Assembly (NCBI RefSeq): GCF_015776785.2
Contig: NZ_LFMD02000003.1
Location: forward strand, 583,798 to 647,797
Source of the DNA: Kitasatospora sp. SUK 42
Lineage (GTDB): Bacteria > Actinomycetota > Actinomycetes > Streptomycetales > Streptomycetaceae
Length of the DNA stretch: 64,000 nt
Reading direction: 5' to 3'
The notes beneath the pieces were generated by a model, which was not told where the DNA came from, searched no databases, and saw only the letters and a program-made list of their open reading frames with translations. Position numbers and translations under genes: made by a program. Of the stretch, positions 63,997 to 64,000 are shown one piece after another; the stretch's first letter is position 1, and each line of letters begins with the position of its first letter.

Positions 63997-64000
63997 CGGA

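Overview
The window is very GC-rich, actinobacterial chromosome, almost certainly from a streptomycete (Streptomyces or Kitasatospora). Third codon positions are mostly G or C, GTG starts are frequent, and the gene set is typical of the group: an actinobacterial bc1/aa3 respiratory module with a diheme QcrC, PspA with PspAA, an NsdA-type regulator, and lipB-lipA-DUF4191-RDD-glnA in the streptomycete order. No tRNA, rRNA, CRISPR array or transposase gene was seen.

Layout. 1-6.1 kb: an NYN-domain protein cut by the window edge, a small Cys-rich protein, a rhomboid protease, a stand-alone Lrp ligand-binding domain protein, a class V aminotransferase, trpD and a degenerate receiver protein. 6.5-15.8 kb: the respiratory module, ctaE-qcrC-qcrA-qcrB on the plus strand and ctaC-ctaD-ctaF on the minus strand, with a GntR regulator and an L,D-transpeptidase between them. 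16-24.6 kb: a cysteine desulfurase/TusA fusion, a PfkB kinase, a lipoprotein, erpA, an acetyltransferase, a PLP decarboxylase with an Lrp regulator, and a quinone-type oxidoreductase. 24.8-33.7 kb: nadA, pspAA/pspA, a DUF3043 protein, a methyltransferase, cobU-cobT-cobS and pepA. 34-45.8 kb: lpdA-sucB, then mixed housekeeping and regulatory genes, an NsdA-like regulator and a 3-hydroxybutyrate dehydrogenase. 54.4-64 kb: an MHS transporter, a PucR regulator, lipB, lipA, DUF4191, RDD, glnA and a membrane protein.

The unusual part is 45.8-54.2 kb. It looks like accessory DNA placed between the hydroxybutyrate dehydrogenase and the MHS transporter/PucR pair, which I believe are neighbours in related genomes. 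Its left edge is a 0.6 kb AT-rich stretch with at least five long GC-rich hairpins on a roughly 62-nt spacing. It then carries a minus-strand TPR regulator plus NUDIX gene, and a divergent plus-strand operon of four genes: a histidine-kinase-type ATPase, a small protein, a radical SAM/SPASM enzyme and a 44-residue peptide, closed by a strong terminator. This has the architecture of a ribosomally made, post-translationally modified peptide (RiPP) system of a type I do not recognise. A phosphotransferase, a helix-turn-helix protein and a poorly defined stretch follow. The right edge is a duplicated, truncated 5' end of the MHS transporter, so about 220 bp occurs twice, 1.7 kb apart.

How the genes work together. 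The Qcr and Cta proteins form the bc1-aa3 supercomplex. LpdA and SucB are 2-oxoacid dehydrogenase subunits whose lipoyl groups depend on LipB and LipA. NadA (Fe-S), LipA (Fe-S), ErpA and the desulfurase fusion link sulfur and Fe-S supply to cofactor synthesis. GlnA has two GlnR-type sites in its promoter.
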